A stretch of 64,000 nucleotides of DNA from Mrakia gelida. Lineage: Eukaryota; Basidiomycota; Tremellomycetes; Cystofilobasidiales; Mrakiaceae. Position numbers and translations under genes: made by a program. This document shows, piece after piece, positions 35,461 through 45,870 of this stretch (positions within the stretch are counted from its first letter, which is position 1; every line of letters starts with the position of its first letter). The notes under the pieces are model-generated. The model did no database searches and was not told where the DNA came from. It saw nothing but the letters and a program-made list of their open reading frames with translations. The stretch is from assembly GCA_024345305.1 (NCBI GenBank), contig BRON01000005.1:1550001-1614000 (forward strand). Direction: 5' to 3'.

Positions 35461-38433
35461 ATGATGTCTCCTCAACGCTCGCATTCCTCCGACGCTACCG
35501 AAGTCTCAAGCTCTTCGCCTCCCCATCCTTCGTCCAAAACCGACGAGCTCAGCAAACCCACTCAGCAACCTATCCAGCCTGGGCGCATAATGTCGAGGGA
35601 GTCTGGAGTTCAGCGCTACGAGGGATATGACTCTCAAGGCCGGGGAGGACTTGACGCTGTGAGTACGACGACTGGGAGGGAAGGAGGCTGGAGCGCCGAA
35701 CGTCGAAGGAAGGAGCGAAGAGGTGCGAGAGGAGGCTCCATGCAGACCCTCCTCGATGAGGCCCTTGGAGTCCATTTCGATTCATGCAGAGCACGTATTA
35801 CTCTGCTCTATCGGGTGTCCTTTCACCTCCAGGATGCAGCGAGCGGAGCTCGTATGGACGGGGAGGCAAAGACGATGGGGGAAGCAAGGATTAGCGAGCA
35901 GTCCGAGCTCGTCGGTCGTCGTTGGTCTCGCGTCCGAGCTCATCTATCTTCCCTCTCCCCTCCTTCTTATCAATCTCCCCCCCTTTTATCGCATCTCTTC
36001 ATCACCATACGATCTTCTTCCGATCACTGACTTCAATCTCTCCTTCTTCTTCCTCACCTCCGTCTCCTTCCTCTCTCGATCCTCCCCCCCCAGAGCGACG
36101 ATGTCGTCGAGACGGTCCCTCAAGGAGGGCGTCCTCAGAAGTTCTCCCATGGCTTCTTCGACCCTGAGGTCGCTCCTCTGCGGAAAGTTTACTTCAAGAT
36201 CGTAGGGATGATGACCGTGGTGACGATCTTGGTGATGTGTGAGCATATTTTCGCACTCTCCCCGTCTCGTTCGACTTCGACGCCTCGTTCTGACCGAGCT
36301 CTCTCTTCTTCTCCAGGGGCTTGCCTGAGTTTCTACTGGGTTCGTGCTCTTTTTCCTGCTTTGTCGTCACACGTCTCACCTCATCTGACGTGCTCTCCTC
36401 ATCTCTTCGCATCTTCAGGGATCGCTCTGGGCTCAGAAGGAGAACGCCTACCACCTTCGAACGTGGGTCGTGGACATGGACAACGACTCGAGCGTCTCTC
36501 GAGCTATCATCACCGCTATCGACGCTTCCAACGCCGGTCCCGCTCCTCATCTCGGATGGCAGGTCGTTTCTGGAGAGCAGTATGACTCCGCAGAGAAGAT
36601 CTCTGCGCTGTTGATCGATGAGAAGGCTTGGGCGGCGGTCGTCAGTGAGTCGCGTCTTTCCCATTCGTCTCTCTTCGCTCTGAACCCTCTCCTGACCTTC
36701 TTGGGCTCTTCCTTCAGTCAACGCTGGTGCCGAGGCTTCCCTTCTCGCTGCTAGGCAGATTGGAAACGCGTCCTACATCGTGAGTCGTTCGTCACTCGTC
36801 GAGCTCTTCCCTCCGATCGCTGAGCCTTCCCTCTTCGCTGCTCTCCAGGGAACCTCTGCTGTCTCGGCGTACTACGTCCAAGCTAGGAATGAACTCGCTG
36901 CTGGAAACTTCATCGTCCCTGGTGAGTGCCTGGCTTTCAAATATCGTTCTCGCAGAACTCGAACGCTGACTCTCCTCTCCCGACAGCCTACTCGTCCGTC
37001 ATTGGAGCAGCTCTTACACGATTGTCGTCTCAGTCTGCCGCCCAGTAGTGAGTATATCGTCTACCACCCCCGCTCCCAACTGATCTCAGCGATTCTGACC
37101 TCCCTTCTCTTTCTCTCAGCATCTCTGCTCAATCTTCGAACGCGACCGCGATGGCTCTCCTCGCTCAGGCTCCCAACACCATCTCCAACGGCTTCTCCCT
37201 CACCCTCGTCAACCTTCGAACTTACACTCACACTGTCGCCACAGCCGTCACTCTCGTCGGATTGATCTACCTGCTAGTTCTGTCTTTCATTCAGGTGAGC
37301 CTCTCTCGACGTCCTGTTCCCTCGCTCGAGCGCGTCTGACCAGCTCTCCTCCTTCCTCTCCCAGACCATGGTCCACGACGCCGCTCGATCCATCATCGGA
37401 CCCTACCTCAGGACTCGAGTCTACATCGTTCTTCGACTCGTCGTTCCCATCGTCAACTACTGGTGAGTCGAGACCGCGAACGCCTCACATTCCTGCTTCC
37501 CTCTCGCTTGAATCGATCTGACCGCGTCCTCCTCTTCTCACAGGGTCATCTCCTTGCTCTTCGCCATGATCAACTTGCCGTTCAAGGTTCCCTTCGGTGC
37601 TGGACCCTTCACTTACGCCGGTGGCTTCTTCCTGTGAGTCGAGACGGTTCGTTCTTCCTTCGCGTTGCCCGTTCGTCCTGACCTCGGTTTCTTCTTCGAT
37701 TCGACAGCTGGTGGTGCTTCTGCTGGTTCGGAATGATGGCTCTTGGGTTGGCGACGGAAGGTGAGTCGCTTTGAAATTCGGCGACTCGTTTTGTCGACGG
37801 CTTCGCGTCGCGTCCTCCTCCTCGTCCTCGTCCTCGCCCGCTGACCCGTCTTCACCTCTTCTTCTACCCAGCTATGATCACCATCCTCACTCCTCGATTC
37901 ATCGCGTTCTTCCTTATCGCCCTCATCGTCGTCAAGTGAGTTCGACTCGTCCTGCACCTCACCTCGACGCACAAACTGACCTGCTCTTCCTTCTTCTCTC
38001 TTAACAGCGTTTCCGAGACTAGTGTTCCCATTGAGGTCTCCGGATCCTACATCTACCGAATCGGATACGGTCTTCCCGTTCGTTCCTCCTCCTTCCTCTT
38101 CTCTCCTCTCGACAAGCTTCTCGCTGACTCGTCGTCCTGTTCCTTTCTCAGTTCTGGAACCTCTCCCAAGCCGTCCGAACCATCATCTTCAACACCAAGA
38201 ACGAGCTCGGTCAGAACTTTGGAGTCCTTTGCTTCTGGGTCGCCCTCTCGTGCTGTACCAGTGAGTCGCTCTCGCACCTCGTCCCTCCCAACATCGACTA
38301 ACCAAACCTTCGTTCTCCTCTTCTCCCAGTCCCTCTCTTCACCATCTTCATGCGTCGCTCAGAGATGCGAGCTCACGAGGCGTCGAAACCCGTCGAGCAG
38401 AAGACCAAGGAGGAGAAGGAGCAGGTCGTGTAA
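35461..38433 (+). CDS. SNG1-like membrane protein (DUF3533), copy 3
   Basis: Fifteen exons (35461-35658, 36094-36238, 36317-36339, 36419-36644, 36718-36779, 36849-36921, 36987-37047, 37120-37294, 37365-37462, 37544-37633, 37708-37760, 37872-37935, 38008-38077, 38152-38260, 38330-38433) give 516 residues. Shared blocks are SGVQRYEGYDSQGRGG, LSFYWGSLW, LGWQVVSGEQYDSAEKI, YVQARNELAAGNFIVP, VHDAARSIIGPYLRTRVYIV, CWFGMMALGLATE and NTKNELGQNFGVLCFW. Of the three it has the longest first intron (435 nt), and it lacks the intron that splits FGM/MALG in copies 1 and 2. A second methionine at 35464 could be the start. The family role (drug or alkylating-agent tolerance, lipid asymmetry) is taken from yeast Sng1/Rsb1-type work and is not visible in the sequence. 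Confidence 0.87.
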
Positions 38434-39238
38434 CCCAAATCTCTTTTCCTTTCGTCGTTCGGTTCGCTTTCAGCCCTCCTTCGTTTTGCTCGTTTGCTCG
38501 TCAGCGATGTATCTATACCTGGCTCGCTCCCGTTACCTCTAATATCACTACTCTCATAGATGGCCCCCTCTCTGCGTTGTTCGGAAAAGCTCGGATCAAG
38601 GAAAGACGAAGAAGACGGCCGGAGGGGAGTCGCATGCCTGCTTGTTCTCGGTTCTGGTTCGGGAGCCGAAAGGACGAACGCCCATGGGCAGAGTTCTCTG
38701 ACTTTGCTTTCGGGGATGAGGAAGAATGATGAAGAAGCAAGAAGGAACCGTGGAAGGATCCCCACGAGGGGTAGGAATGAACCGTGAAACGACGACGCGT
38801 CGAGGGAACCGATTTCGAGTCGGAGAATAAAGTGCGCGGGGAGAGGTGAGAGGGAGGTGTCGCAGAGATAAAAAGGAATAGGGAAGTCGTAAAAACAAGC
38901 CGGGTCGTGGAAGAGCATGGGGAGGAGAAAGCTACGTCGTACAAAGTTTAGATCGCGAGGGAGGCCTCGCGTCGAGGCGAGGGAAGGGAAAAAGCAAAGG
39001 CAGCGAAGCGAGAGAGGAGTTGTACAGAGAGAAAGAGAGGGGTATGGATGATAGTCCGTCTAAGAGAGAAGCAAGCGAGAGAGTAAAGCAAAGAGAGAAA
39101 GAGAACGAGCTCCGAGGTACCCAAGAACGAAACCAAAAAAAGAAGAGCAAAAAGAAAGCGAGAGAACGGACGAACGAAACCAAAGGAAAGCAAAGCACCG
39201 CCCACACCACCGCCGACCGATTCGAGCCTGTCGTTCGC
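38434..39238. other. Convergent intergenic region
   Basis: About 800 bp between facing stops. Open frames here, including one of about 275 codons that continues antisense to the F-box gene, are low in complexity and are judged shadows. No RNA gene or repeat is seen. Confidence 0.4.
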
Positions 39239-41036
39239 TCAGACCAAAGGCCACCCATCCACCGTGGACTCCTCATCGTCTCCTACGACGACCTCGATCC
39301 ATCCATCCACCATTCCCTTCAAATGGCACCTCCCTCGCTCGACCCACTCCTTCGTCTCCTCATCCGCAACTCGCACGATCAACTTCCCTCCTCCAATCTC
39401 TCCCTCCGGTCCCCAACCTCCTTTGACTCCAGGGACGTCGAAGACTCCATCGGCTTCCCTCGCTCGGAGGCATCGCATGAACCACGAGCAAGTGAGGGGG
39501 GAGGGGATGGTGAGGTGAGGAGGGAGGAACTGAGGTCGAAGGTCGAAGATGATGTTGAGGGGTTGTCTTCGCGACGAGATGTGACGGGAGGAGGTATGGT
39601 TGATGTTGTGATGGTTGTTGTTATTGTTGTTGAAACGGAGAGTGTGGTGGTGGTGAGCGTTGAGGTGGAATACTACGGCATGGTTGGGTTGGTTGTTGTT
39701 CGCGTTGGGCTGGGGAGCGTTGGCGTTGGGAGGGAAGAGGTGCTGCCATCCGTGTCCGTTCGGGTTGTTGTGGTGATGGTTGTTTCCTGGAGGTGGGTAT
39801 GTAGCGGCTGGGACGAGGAAGAACTCCGAGTTGGAGTAGAAGGCTCCTGATCGAGTTGGACGAAGAGAGAGCATGTTGGCTCCTCGGAGGGTGACGGACT
39901 CCAAGGCGGTCCAGTGTCGAAGGATCGTATCCTCAGCTCGAACATCTACGGAGTAAAACAGAGGGAAACGACGGTCAGCGAGAGTCTAGAAGAAGGCAAG
40001 CTAAACTCGTCCTCGGATAGATCCAAACGACGCGACGAAACGAGAACTTGAGCTCACCGATGGCGTGGTCGAAGATTGAGCGCTCTCCTTGAGGTCGGCA
40101 GAGGACCAAGTGAGTAGGAGAGAGTCTCGAGAAGAGTCCTGAGAAGTCTGAGGTGTCTGGGTTCGTGAGGGTGAGGGAGTGGATCCTGAGCGTCGAGACC
40201 TCTCCTCCCGTTCCCTTCGACGGCGTGATCCTTTCGAACGAGAGGCCTGAGCTGTGAACTTGTCTGAAGCCGGTCGAGAGGACGAGGTGCTTGATCTGGT
40301 GGAGACTGAGGAAGGGTGCGATACGAGAGGAGGAGGAAGCGACGTCCTTGAAAGAAGCGAGAGGGGAAGAGACGGAAGGTCAGAACAAAGTTCCAGGCAC
40401 GAGCGAGGAGGGGGTCGAGAACGAAACAAATGTTGACGGTTGAGTGAGGACCTACTCCCTCCTGTGCTTTCCAACCAGTCTTGATAGCCACGAAGCTCGA
40501 AAACGAGGTTGTTATCTCCTCGTGGGAGAAGAAAGGGGCGAGATGGGAGCGATAGATAAGTCGAGGGCTGAGGGTTTCGGCTCGTCCCTTCGCCTCCTCT
40601 TCCTCGACCACACTCCCTCAGAGCGTCCCGACCTCTCCACTCGCCTCCCCTCGTACCAGTACATCTTCTAAGATCCGATGAAGGATGCGAGAGGAAGCAG
40701 AGAAGAGGTGAGATGAGGCCGAGGCCCACCAAAGAACTCCCTCCCTTGCGAGCTCTGAATCCCTCCCCTCCCTTCCCTTCGCCTTTCCGACAGCTCAAAA
40801 GAGGTATAGATGAGTGAAAGGCAGCTCACCGATTCTCTGAAGAGGATAAGATAGTCCTCGGGTTCCCTGATAACGACGGTGGAGTAGAGTACGGGTCCGG
40901 CGAGCTTCAGGACTGAAGTTGAGGTTGCGCACCAAGCGGCGAGAGTCGAGGGCGAGCAGAAGGAGAAGAGCGTAGGGAAGAGCTCGACCGGGAGGGACTG
41001 AGTAGTCGGAGAAGGAACGAGGGGAGGAGCGACCAT
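39239..41036 (-). CDS. F-box protein with Asn/His-rich tract
   Basis: Four exons: 41036-40830, about 40587-40456, 40346-40058 and 39945-39239, giving about 444 residues. Residues 13-60 are an F-box: SLPVELFPTLFSFCSPSTLA then WCATSTSVLKLAGPVLYSTV, the usual hydrophobic pattern that binds Skp1. The third exon looks like leucine-rich repeat-type matter (HQIKHLVLSTGFRQ, VSTLRIHSLTLTN, PTHLVLCRPQ). The last exon holds a long Asn/His tract (NNNQPNHAVVFHLNAHHHHT, then FNNNNNNHHNIN) before a structured end with KLIVRVADEETKEWVERGR. The start of exon 2 is uncertain: an in-frame stop upstream forces an acceptor near 40588 or 40600, making intron 1 an unusual 230-242 nt. Likely an SCF ubiquitin-ligase adaptor; the substrate is unknown. 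Confidence 0.68.
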
Positions 41037-41565
41037 CGTGTGAAGGACGAGAAAAGAAAGAGAGAACGAAGGAGAGAAGGGAGAAAGAAGGAGGGGAAGG
41101 AGAAGGAAGCGGTTGATGGAAAGGGGAGGAAAGGGGCGACGACAAACTTCGATCCAAGCCTCTCGATGAAATTGACGCCGCCTTGGTAGAGCCGTAGAGG
41201 TCAGTAACCAAGCAAGTCGCGATAAGGGAAGCGTCGAGACCGATCTTCTTCTTTCAGCCCACTCTTCGGAGAAAATCTACAGCCGACGGTCGTCATTCAC
41301 CTCGGCCGGTTCAAGGTCTTCTCCGACCCAGTTCGGTTTGCGGTTCCTTCTCCCCCAACCTCTTCCTCCGTGGGACACCTTCTTCCCCTCGCTCAAGGAC
41401 CGAGGCTATAAATTCATCCCACAGTGCCCCTTCCCTTTCTCCCTCAAACCACCACAATCCCCCACCCTCCCCCCTTCATCAACTCCCCACCCCCCTCAGC
41501 CCAGCCCACCTTCAGCTTCCCTCGCCTCCCTCCCCTCCCATCGCCTTCAACTCCACCTCGCCAGC
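41037..41565. promoter_or_regulatory. Divergent region, F-box gene / DAL5-like transporter
   Basis: About 530 bp. A possible TATA-like GCTATAAATTCA lies at about 41405-41416, some 155 bp before the transporter start, followed by a strongly C-rich leader. Confidence 0.45.
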
Positions 41566-44500
41566 ATGTCCAAAGTAGGAGCAGGAGGAGAGATCCACAA
41601 AGTAGAGGAGACTCGTTCAGAGGACGTCAACGTCGACAAGATTCAGTGAGTTCTGCCGTCTCGGACAAAGGACGACGGAAAGGAGGGAGGAAAGAGGGAA
41701 GCTGGTTTGAGACGAGACGCTTCTCCTTCTCTCTCGCTCGAACTTCTCGCTGACCTCTCCCTCCTCCCTCGCTCACCACAGAAACGCCGACATCTTCAAC
41801 GTCCTTTCCGAGGAGCGAATTTTTCTCACAGGTGAGCGCTCAGCCAAGATCTTTCTCTCCGCATTTCTCGTCGTGAACCCAGTCTTTGGCCGAAGTCGGA
41901 CGGCACGTTGACAGAGTTCTCCCTCTCTTTTTTCTTTTGTCCCGACCTCTCGTAGATGAGCAATCCCGAATGATCTGGTAAGCAAAGTTTCCTCATCTCC
42001 TTCCTCTTCTGCCCTCGCTCGTTTTCCACGAAGGAGGGCCGTAGGAACTGTCGACGCTCGTTCTTGACCTCGCTCGACGCGCGCGTTGGATTGGGTCTCT
42101 CGCGAAGCTTCGAACTGATCCAACCCCTTCTGCCCGCTCATGTTTGACCTCAACAGTCGAAAGATTGACAAGACGATCCTTCCTGTTCTCGCTTGGGTGA
42201 GTCCTTCGATTATCTTTGACGCAAAAGAGAGCCAGGGAGGGAGGGAAGGTGAACGAGAAGTCGAGGGAGAACGAGACCTCGTCATCCCCATGAAGAATTT
42301 TCCCCGACTGAACTCTCCTTCTTCACTTTTTTTCAGGTCTACTTCCTTCAAATCCTCGATAAGAGTGTCCTCGTGAGTTTCCTTAAGATCTTCGAGCGTT
42401 TCTCTACGAACGAGAGGAGGATTTCCGCCGGTCTTCTCGTTTTTTTTCGGTTGCGTCCGACGCGTCCAAATCGATCGATGCTCACTCCCTCTTACTGCCG
42501 CTTCCCTTCTTCATCAGGGTTACGGTGCGATCTTCGGAATGCGAACCGACGCCGTGAGTAGTTATTTCGAGCCTCTGGAAGCGAAGCGAGTCTCGAAACA
42601 CTGGAAGCGGCGAGCTGACCACCTCCCGTCCTCCCGCTCTCCTCCTCCCCTCCCTCCATCCCGTCGCTCCTCGTGTTCTTCCTGTCAGAACCTCACCGCT
42701 CACCAATACTCGCTCATCTCGAGTTGTGGATACTGGGCTCAGCTCGCGTTCGTCCTCCCCCCTCCGAAATTCGTCGTCGTGCTGACTTCGCCCTTTCTCT
42801 CGCTTCGCTCTGCCACAGCTGGCAGCCCTTCTCAGCATGGCTGATCGTCAGAGTTCCTCACCGAATTTTGATGCCTGTGCGTACAAGACAGCTCGACTCA
42901 TCCCCACTTCCACGTCGAGAGGTCGTGCTGACTCTTTGCTCGTCCCACCGCCTTCTCTCAGGTCATCGTTATGTGCTGGGGAATTGCGACCATCGGACTC
43001 GCTTGCTCTACCAACTTCGGAGGTCTCCTTGGATCTCGATTCCTCCTCGGTCTCTTCGAGGCTTCGTGCTTGCCTCTGTTCACCGTGAGTGGTCGCGACC
43101 CCGCGACTCGACGCGCTCGTCCTGACGCCTCGACTTTCTTTTCTCTTTCTAAGATCATCACTACCACCTGGTACAGGCGATCAGAGCAGTGAGTTTCTGT
43201 TCACTATAGTACTTCTTTCTTGCTTCGATCTTCCTTTCGTTGACTCCTCCCTCCTCTTCTTCTCTTTCTTCTTCCAAAGGCCGCTCAGGATCGCCATTTG
43301 GTGTGGGTATCCACTCTCGCTGCCCCAGCTATCGACATAGCTGACCTCTTCTCTGCATCCCCTCCCTCTCTTGGCACAGACGGAACGAACGGACTCGCCT
43401 CGATGCTTGGGTGTGAGTTCGCGACCGTCTTTCCGTTCTGGAAGAACACGGCGAGCTGACCTTCCTTTGACCTTCATTTTTTTTCTCTATAGCTCTCCTC
43501 GCGTTCGGTTGCAGTTTCTTATCACCAAACGCATCACTGTACCGGTACCAGGTGAGTGTCTCCGTTTCTCTCTTCGCGCGACGTCGTCTTTCGATCCGTC
43601 GAGCTGACTTCCTCTCCTTTCTCTAGGTCCTCTTCATGATCGTCGGTCTCCTCACCGTGATCACTGGACCACTGATTTAGTGATTATTCTTCCACTGGAA
43701 CCCTCTCTCTTGGCCTGAGCTGACCTTCGTCGTCGTTGCTGTTCGTTCTTCAGCTGGAAGCTCGACAACAACCCCGCCGAGGCTCGGTTCCTCACGCCCG
43801 AGGAGAGGTTGATGGCTGTCGAACGATTGAGAGACAACAACGCTGGAGCTGTAGGATCCGCTGTCAACTGGAACCAAGTTCTTGAGGCTTTGTGGTCGCC
43901 TGTCACTTGGGCGGTGAGTTTCAAACGAACGGACAAACGAACGGGACGCGTCGAGCTTGAACGAGAACTGATCCGTCTTCTTCTTTTCGTTCTTTGCTCA
44001 GTTCGTCGCTCTTACCTTCTGCGTCAACACCTGTGCATCGGTCTCCAACGTGAGTGATGATATCTACTTCAGTTCTCAACGGAAAGACTGACTTGAGCTT
44101 CTTGTTCTTTCGTTCTTCGCTTCAGACCTTCGGTCCCCTTATCATCTCGTGAGTCTGCTCGTATCTACTCTTCCCTCACAACTCTGAGCTGACTAAATCC
44201 CTCTATCTTCCTCAGTGGTATCGGATTCGACTCTCGTCAAACCATCCTCCTCAATATCCGTTCGTTCTTCCCCTCCCTCCCTCGTAGCGGTGCGACGCGT
44301 TCTGACCTTTCTCCTTCTCCCTCCTCGATCCTCAGCCTTCGGATTCTTGCAAATCTTGGTCATCGTCCTCGCTTCCTACCTCGCCGTCAAGTTCAGGATC
44401 AAGAGTGTCGTTCTCGCCTGCCTCATGGTTCCCTGCGTTCGTTTCCTCTCCTTCCCTCCCTTTTTGGCTTCTCTCTCGATTTTGACCTTCGCTTCTCGAC

Positions 44501-45483
44501 GTGTGCTCCAGGTCGTCGGATCGGCTCTCCTCTACGCTCTTCCTCGAGAGAACAACGATGGACCTTTGCTTCTCGGTTACTAGTGAGTTCTCTCTCTCCA
44601 TGGATCTGTTCTTCCGGCTTTGGTCGAGATTCGAGAAGGACAAACGGCTGACCCGACGCGTCTCTCATTCGTTCCCTTTCCTCCAGCCTCATCGCCTTCC
44701 TCTTCGCCGGAAACCCTCTCGTCGTGGGCTGGTTGGCTTCCAACGTCGGAGGTCAATCGAAGAAGAGTACTCTCGTCGCCATGTACCAGGTTGGATCTTC
44801 CGTTGGAGTGAGTCTTCGCTTCGCTGCGTCGTTCGAAAATCGACGCGAACGAATGCTGACTCGCTTCTCTTACCTTCCCCTCAGAACATCGTCGGCCCTC
44901 TGCTCTTTTCCACTGATCAAGCTCCTCGATACAAAAAGGGTCTCTCCGCTGTGAGTTTCTTTATTCTGCTCCCTTTTTGGCTGCTCTCTCTTCAGTTGTT
45001 CGCGATTTCTGACTCGCTTTCGTTTTCGTTTCTCGTTCGCTCTACAAGGTCCTCGGTCTCTTCGTCGCCGTCGTCGGTATCGTCATCATGATGGCCTTCA
45101 TGTTCCTCTTCCTCAACAGGAGGAAGGAGGCTGAGCGAGTCAGGAACGGGAAGCGTGAGTCGCTCGACTCAACGCTTCTCTCGTCGCATCGAACTGACCC
45201 TTTCTCCCACACACACACCCTCGTTGTTCCTTCGCAGCCGCTAAAATTCACGATCGATCCATGGACGCCAAGTACGGCGCCCACAACGCGGAGGACGATG
45301 ACGAGGCCGGTGGGAAGGGAGTCGCCCTTGGTGGGAACTCGTTCAAGGAGTGAGTCGTCGCGTCCTTTCCTCTTTCTCTTCCTCCCTCTGCCTCGAGCGC
45401 TGACCCTCACCCCCTTACCTTTTGCTCTGCGCGCAATCAGTATCTCCGACTTCAAGAACGACGAGTTCGTTTACCTCATCTAA
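41566..45483 (+). CDS. Major facilitator transporter, allantoate permease (DAL5/TNA1) family
   Basis: Twenty-five exons join in frame to 533 residues, the densest gene here; examples are 41566-41645, 42157-42196, 42962-43084, 43754-43913, 44336-44436, 44687-44807, 45049-45154 and 45441-45483. Short exons of 22-60 nt separate single helices. Family marks of the anion:cation symporter group are CRKIDKTILPVLAW before helix 1, LLGSRFLLGLFEASCLPLFT, WYRRSEQPLRIAIWYGTNGLAS, the central loop NPAEARFLTPEERLMAVERL, GNPLVVGWLASNVGGQSKK and the C-terminal DISDFKNDEFVYLI. Yeast relatives import allantoate, nicotinic acid or related carboxylates at the plasma membrane by proton symport; the substrate here cannot be told. 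Three introns use rare donors (GTGGGT at 43303, GTGATT at 43680, GTGCGT at 42877). Confidence 0.9.
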
Positions 45484-45870
45484 AACGAGCGAGCTTCTTT
45501 ATCTCGTCCTCCTTCGTCTCGTCGTGCGACGTGCGCGTCCGACTGTGTTTTGTTAGTTTTTGCTACGACGATGTCTGTTTTAGATTCCTCTCCTTCCCTT
45601 CTCTTTCTCTCTTTCTTTTGTGCTTCTGTGCTGTTTTACGATCTGTATGCTCTTGGTTCCCCTTGCTCTCACTCTCACATCGACTCGCGAGGGAAAGCGA
45701 AACCAAGTCTCGTCTTCGTCTCCCTCTTCTTCGCTTTGCTGTCTTTCTCAGGACTCGCACGCGATGTGAAAAGCAAGATGATAGATCAAAGCAAAAGAGA
45801 ACGAGAGGCGAAAAACAAGAAAGGCTCAGGATGGGAAGAGTATCTACACTAGAGAGCAAAGCCGAACGAA
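45484..45870. other. Convergent intergenic region
   Basis: About 390 bp between facing stops, T-rich early (45540-45650), which suits 3' end formation. No gene seen. Confidence 0.4.

Larger units (their letters stand above)
29188..38433 (+). repeat. Tandem array of three SNG1-like genes
   Basis: Three paralogs in the same direction with 309 and 328 bp gaps. Nine internal exons have identical lengths in all three (145, 23, 226, 62, 175, 98, 64 nt and others), and the LRKVYFKIV, LGWxVVSGEQ, TMVHDAAR and LPFKVPFG blocks are shared. Copies 2 and 3 are closer to each other than to copy 1, judged from shared intron positions and residues. Confidence 0.92.

Noticed and set aside
39020..39850. Plus-strand open frame of about 275 codons
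   Set aside because: It runs antisense to the last exon of the F-box gene, has valine and basic repeats that mirror Asn/His codon runs, and no splice support.
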